Source: Acanthosepion lycidas
Taxonomy: Eukaryota; Mollusca; Cephalopoda; Sepiida; Sepiidae
Length of the DNA stretch: 64,000 nt
Direction: 5' to 3'
Assembly: GCA_963932145.1 (NCBI GenBank)
Contig: OZ010588.1
Location: 101,615,512 to 101,679,511 of the forward strand
The notes beneath the pieces were generated by a model that made no database searches, had not been told where the DNA came from, and saw only the letters and a list, made by a program, of their open reading frames with translations. A program made the translations under genes and the position numbers. Each line of letters begins with the position of its first letter. Positions within the stretch are counted from its first letter, which is position 1. Positions 61,301 through 64,000 of the stretch are shown piece after piece.

Positions 61301-61792
61301 CGTGAGGCCCTCTGGGTCGGCAAGAGACTCTGTTCAGCAGGTTTGGAGAAATATCCAAACTGTCGTCGCTGCACTGGGGAAGTCGAGACCATTGGTCACG
61401 CCTTTTTTCAGTGCAAGACGGTAGTGCCGTTGTGCAAGTTTGTTGAAGGCCTCATGGTTCGCATGCTGCAGGGAAAGTTCTTTGTCCTGGAAGCCAGTTC
61501 TGTTTGTAGCAATGTGGTGTCGCAATTGACGAAGGCTGAACACTATGTGTTCTGTTGCTTACTAGGGATTATGAGAGTCGTGATTTGGACGACGCGTCAG
61601 AAGGGATTCCATGAGGGCGAGAAGTTCACCTCTTCCCAACTGATCTTGTACTTTAAGCATCAGCTTAAAGTCAAGATTAGGACGGAAAGGCGGCGGCTCA
61701 CCTCATCGGAATTTGGCAAAAGGTGGGTGAATCTTGCGCGAATGTGTAGAGTGAAAGGGGCTGACCTAGAGTGGCACTTGGACGTCGGTTAG
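58334..61792 (+). CDS. ORF2 protein of U8, altered RT motif
   Basis: 1152 residues, open. Pro648 becomes Thr in RQGCPLSP (CCG to ACG, base 60275), a motif that is nearly invariant in LINE RTs and sits by the template and incoming nucleotide. The catalytic Asp residues are unchanged. Activity may be lowered; this is inference from the family. Confidence 0.94.
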   Translation: MALWLASLNVRGVRSESRRARLTRDLQRLGVNVCCLQETRFSSHDREDILSKGFAVYSACFDGRSRGVSWLVSKSLKAACTLVFADPAGRLCVLDVTIKDKVLRLIGVYAPNSHSERPALFRQIAPFLTTSRRVVLAGDWNAVLDPDIDRIGHKQGTNNPDVKPFRDFIDEFDLVDKFRNEHPREVAWTWTNSGNSAPGTLASYLDRVLVRRVDVGLLGCPSFHYIVYTDHRLVRVRVNLDKPKVRLAGYWKLNCSLFGDQGFRDQLLLMIQRELTGAVVGNAWWGKLKSHIRTFAADFSRRLNLDRLAAQTALEDKVDRAVKSRVSGDIALAKAELSSLLIKKDQALVVRARLKRMSSEATNMAAELRAEENRSASKRHIACVTLPDKRTVTTNAGICEVFRDYFQDLFTREPGLSSAQFDAYLADFPCLSAAEAARCEGPITESEIWEALKQVGLDKSPGLDGLPYEVYLRLSHVFVPLLELIYNHWMKQGSLPQRFTRGVIKLLRKDKGGGDGLGNFRPLTMLNTDLKILAKILANRLQLVLSSLIGPEQTCAVKGRTIQDNLHMVRLILEKVDSEAALINLDQSKAFDRVDHRFLEAVLSAAGFRADFRSWIRLLYATPGALVEVNGVRSKPFVLSRSIRQGCTLSPLLYVLALEPFLRKLKANPVLRGISLPGASTSARYSAYADDVSVLVSSRAEINEVSKEISGYEMVTGAKINRDKSVGLRLGAWKGVSLPGPFLWTDGPIKILGVWFGPDLQLEMNWSEVQGKAEIAVKLWSRRRLSLKGRAEVCVSHIYPILLYRLSVLPLPYARLMSLVRTLFSFLWRDKAPMVTREICCLHPSEGGLGMPSIEIRQYMLRITFLDRMCRGLDEVGTFWKEDVRKHFPSLRSVHSCEEEAGRRPRAECAFYRECRSALKLLLRTSDGLSDAQALSRKALYRLLVRGSVQDDLIDELGLTKQEARSMWPWAPGLKCLNNDEASLTWLMIREALWVGKRLCSAGLEKYPNCRRCTGEVETIGHAFFQCKTVVPLCKFVEGLMVRMLQGKFFVLEASSVCSNVVSQLTKAEHYVFCCLLGIMRVVIWTTRQKGFHEGEKFTSSQLILYFKHQLKVKIRTERRRLTSSEFGKRWVNLARMCRVKGADLEWHLDVG

Positions 61793-62550
61793 GTACAGGA
61801 TTTGTCCTAACAGGGTTGAACATAGGCAACCCACCCTGATTTTAGGTTAGACTAGGTTTTTGAATTTGAATCTTTAGTTTTCCCTTTTTTCTAGTAAACT
61901 TAGCTAGGGTATGCATGCGCATTGGCCCCTTTTATTTCTGTCCCTATTTTTTCTTTCGTTTAATTCCCCATCCCCTCCCTCGTTAGGTGGTCAGTGATTT
62001 CAGTTCTCTGGTGGATGCGGGGCGACTTTCGTTTCGTGTGTGTGCTTTTTCGTATTTGTTGTTGTGTATGAATGTGTGAGTGTCTGTGTGAATGCTTGGA
62101 GGAATGAATGTTTTTTCTTATTTTTCTCAGCCCCGCATTGATTTCGTCTAGTTAACTGATTTTGCTGCCACATTTATGGTTTGTGGGGGGTTTTATTACT
62201 AACACAGTTTTGTTTAGTTTTATTGTAAATAATTTAAAAGTCATATTGTACATAATCATTTGGGGTTCTTTTTAAAAAAATTGTTATTTTATGACCCTCC
62301 CCCCACGAACAATATTTGTACATAAGGGGACTAGTTAGGACTTCATGGAGAATTCGAGGCGTTATGGTGGACGTGGTAAGAAAGGTAGGAGTGAATGTGT
62401 TGTTTTGGTGATTGGAATATTGTTGGTTTGTTTGGGTCCGTGTCTGGGACTAGCTAAGTTTAGATTTAAGACAGAAGAAGACCGTCATTCCCCATCCCCC
62501 CTTTTAGGCCTTGTGCCACATTTTATACATTAAACTGTATAAATAAATAT
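61793..62550 (+). other. 3' UTR of U8
   Basis: 758 bp, version shared with U1, U6 and U7. Small frame 62345-62533; TATA/AATAAA motif from 62538. Confidence 0.8.
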
Positions 62551-63346
62551 CTTTACACGCTGTCTCCGAGTTACGTTATCCGTCTTTTTGTGACCAGTGT
62601 TTTTGAATTTGTATAATTGTCATTTTTTTTGTGTTGCACAGCGACGAATTTGATTTTTTTTTTGGCCACGAGGAATTGTTTGGCGACCTTTTGTGGAATC
62701 AACGATAAATTTTGAACACACCAAGACATTTTGCTAAGTTTTAATTTTTTTATTATTCCATTTCTTTTGTTTGTTTTTATTTTTTGGGGGCTTCGGCCCA
62801 CATAATTTTTTATTTTTTGTATTTTTTTTGTTGTTAAAAAAATAAGTACATTTAAGAAAAAAAAAAGAAAAAGAAAGCTTTATTTTTTATTTCGTTTTTT
62901 ATTTTACCCACTTTCATTTTATTAGCGACTTCGGTCGCATTCTTTTCTTTTTGATTTGACTAGTTTGTTTTTCTTGTTTTTAGTTTATTTTCTTTAGCGG
63001 CTTCGGCCGCAAACTTTTATTTTTTTCTTCTGGTTACAAACCAGACTTTTTCTTTTTGTACAGTTTAATTGAATTTTTTGAAAAAAAGAAAGGAGTTTTT
63101 GTTTTTTCTTTTATTTTCGGCAGGCTTTGAGCGCCATCTTTATTTTTTTTATTTCTTTCTGTTTGTACAAGTTTGTTCATTTTATTTATTTTTGTCTCAT
63201 TTGCCATTTTATTTACTGGTTCATCCAGGCTTTTTCTTTATTTGTTTAATTTTTTTTTTTTTTTTTTTTTTTTTTTCCCCAACTCCTTTCCACGGAAAAA
63301 AACAAAAAATTGAACCCGCGTTTGGAAGTCTCTACACCAATACACC
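62551..63346 (+). promoter_or_regulatory. 5' UTR of U9
   Basis: 796 bp; new leader version, 27-T run at 63250-63276, hairpin cluster at 62788-63045. Confidence 0.75.
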
Positions 63347-64000
63347 ATGGCCGACGAAGCCAGTCGGTCTAATGTGAAGAAAGACCTGTTCGGTTCGGCG
63401 GCGAAAGCTGACCCGCCGGAGAAACCGACAAAGAAGCAGGCTAACACTAGCCCAAGTTTGAAAAAAGGTGCTAGTGTCTCGAAAAAAGACACTAGCAAAA
63501 ATGTAGAAGTGCCCAAGGAGGCACAAGTCAAGACCGCCGAGGAATTGCCCTCATGTTGGAAGTCCCCCCCAAGTTGTATCTTGAACATGGCGGATTTCTT
63601 GGATAAGGCGAAGGGGTACGCCCATCTTGTTAATAAAGATGGGTTTGTCGATATTGTCCAAGAACTCGATGTGTTCTCAAAAAGAATGGTGACTATTTTT
63701 GTGGTGGATAAGAAAACGAGAAAGATTTGTCGCTCCACAAAAGACACAGTGATTAAATCACTTTTGTCCCTGGGGATAAAACCCCAAAGAGTAATAAAGG
63801 GTAGAGGGTTCTTCATGTGGGACATTCTGCTGCCCACCCCAGAAGATTGCCTGGCCATGGCCAAGAAAGAGCTAATTACGAAGGATTTTATCATCAGAAC
63901 GGAGTATGAGGGCCGCAGGCGGACTAGGGTAGCCGTCTTTGAAGTTCCTCCTCAAATTTCGGGAGAGCTCCTGGCTGCATTTTTCTTGCAGTTCGGCCAA
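63347..64000 (+). CDS. ORF1 protein of U9 (3' part outside window)
   Basis: Residues 1-218, open to the window edge. Leu214 and Ser50. The zinc knuckle and the A/B block are not covered. Confidence 0.9.
   Translation, partial: MADEASRSNVKKDLFGSAAKADPPEKPTKKQANTSPSLKKGASVSKKDTSKNVEVPKEAQVKTAEELPSCWKSPPSCILNMADFLDKAKGYAHLVNKDGFVDIVQELDVFSKRMVTIFVVDKKTRKICRSTKDTVIKSLLSLGIKPQRVIKGRGFFMWDILLPTPEDCLAMAKKELITKDFIIRTEYEGRRRTRVAVFEVPPQISGELLAAFFLQFGQ

Larger units (their letters stand above)
55478..62550 (+). mobile_element. LINE unit U8 (complete)
   Basis: 7073 bp, both ORFs open, N2 / block A / Asn703, nearly identical to U7. One replacement hits a conserved RT motif. Confidence 0.93.
1..64000 (+). 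repeat. Head-to-tail tandem array of a ~7.07 kb Tx1-like LINE
   Basis: The same 7.07 kb unit recurs nine times and fills the window. ORF1 start codons lie at 6767, 13840, 20911, 27982, 35055, 42128, 49201, 56274 and 63347, giving spacings of 7071 or 7073 bp; the first two ORF2 starts are 7074 bp apart. All copies share one strand. No unrelated sequence separates units, and the array runs off both ends of the window. Units differ by scattered substitutions and a few small indels, so they are distinct copies rather than one copy repeated by error. Known LINE arrays of this kind include Drosophila telomeric HeT-A/TART and R1 arrays; which mechanism made this one is not visible. Confidence 0.97.
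62551..64000 (+). mobile_element. LINE unit U9 (cut at right by window)
   Basis: 5' UTR and the first 218 codons of ORF1; the array clearly continues beyond the window. N2 type with the new leader version. Confidence 0.92.

Noticed and set aside
1-64000. LTR element or virus-like element
   Set aside because: No long terminal repeats, protease, integrase, capsid or envelope signs; APE endonuclease plus RT identifies a LINE.
1-64000. Host tandem gene array (rRNA, 5S, snRNA, tRNA) as target between units
   Set aside because: No recognisable RNA-gene sequence was found between ORF2 and the next ORF1, although some Tx1-clade elements insert in such genes.
1-64000. CRISPR array or bacterial operon
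   Set aside because: The repeat unit is 7 kb and encodes a eukaryotic retrotransposon; Kozak-type starts and AATAAA signals fit a eukaryote.

Overview
The whole window is a head-to-tail tandem array of one non-LTR retrotransposon (LINE). There are eight complete units and two cut by the window edges, all on the + strand, with a spacing of 7071-7074 bp and no recognisable host DNA between them. Each unit has a ~796 bp T-rich 5' UTR, ORF1 (682 codons: basic/Ser/Pro-rich, RRM-like stretch, one CCHC zinc knuckle), an 11-nt gap, ORF2 (1152 codons from its ATG: APE-type endonuclease, reverse transcriptase, C-terminal zinc finger) and a ~758 bp 3' UTR. The RT motifs (LDQSKAFDRVDH, RQGCPLSP, AYADD) and the APE+RT+CCHC layout place it in the Tx1 clade of the L1 group. 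This points to an animal genome; the species cannot be named from the sequence.

Layout, taking the unit edge just after the TATAAATAAATAT junction (an inferred edge): U0 1-5970 (left-truncated by the window), U1 5971-13043, U2 13044-20115, U3 20116-27185, U4 27186-34259, U5 34260-41331, U6 41332-48403, U7 48404-55477, U8 55478-62550, U9 62551-64000 (right-truncated by the window). All nine ORF2 copies are open. ORF1 is open in U1, U2, U4, U5, U7 and U8; U3 and U6 each carry a one-base loss in a homopolymer; U0 and U9 are cut by the window.

The units are almost identical but not clonal. They fall into haplotypes that change along the unit: two versions of the ORF1 N-terminal half (N1 in U0-U2, N2 in U3-U9), two strongly different versions of a ~600 bp block of ORF1 (A in U0, U1, U6-U8; B in U2-U5), and several 3' UTR versions. 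All four N/A/B combinations occur, so exchange between units or lineages has happened. The first ~700 bp of the 5' UTR looks invariant, while the 3' UTR carries most of the noncoding differences.

The most interesting points are the array itself (a megasatellite built of intact, competent-looking LINEs); junctions without a poly(A) tail where one short motif can serve as poly(A) signal for the upstream unit and TATA box for the downstream unit, recalling the Drosophila HeT-A arrangement; three cUUCGg tetraloop hairpins plus a fourth hairpin in every 5' UTR; and mutually exclusive inverted repeats inside ORF1. In a working element ORF1p would coat the RNA and ORF2p would nick the target and reverse-transcribe the RNA from the nick.
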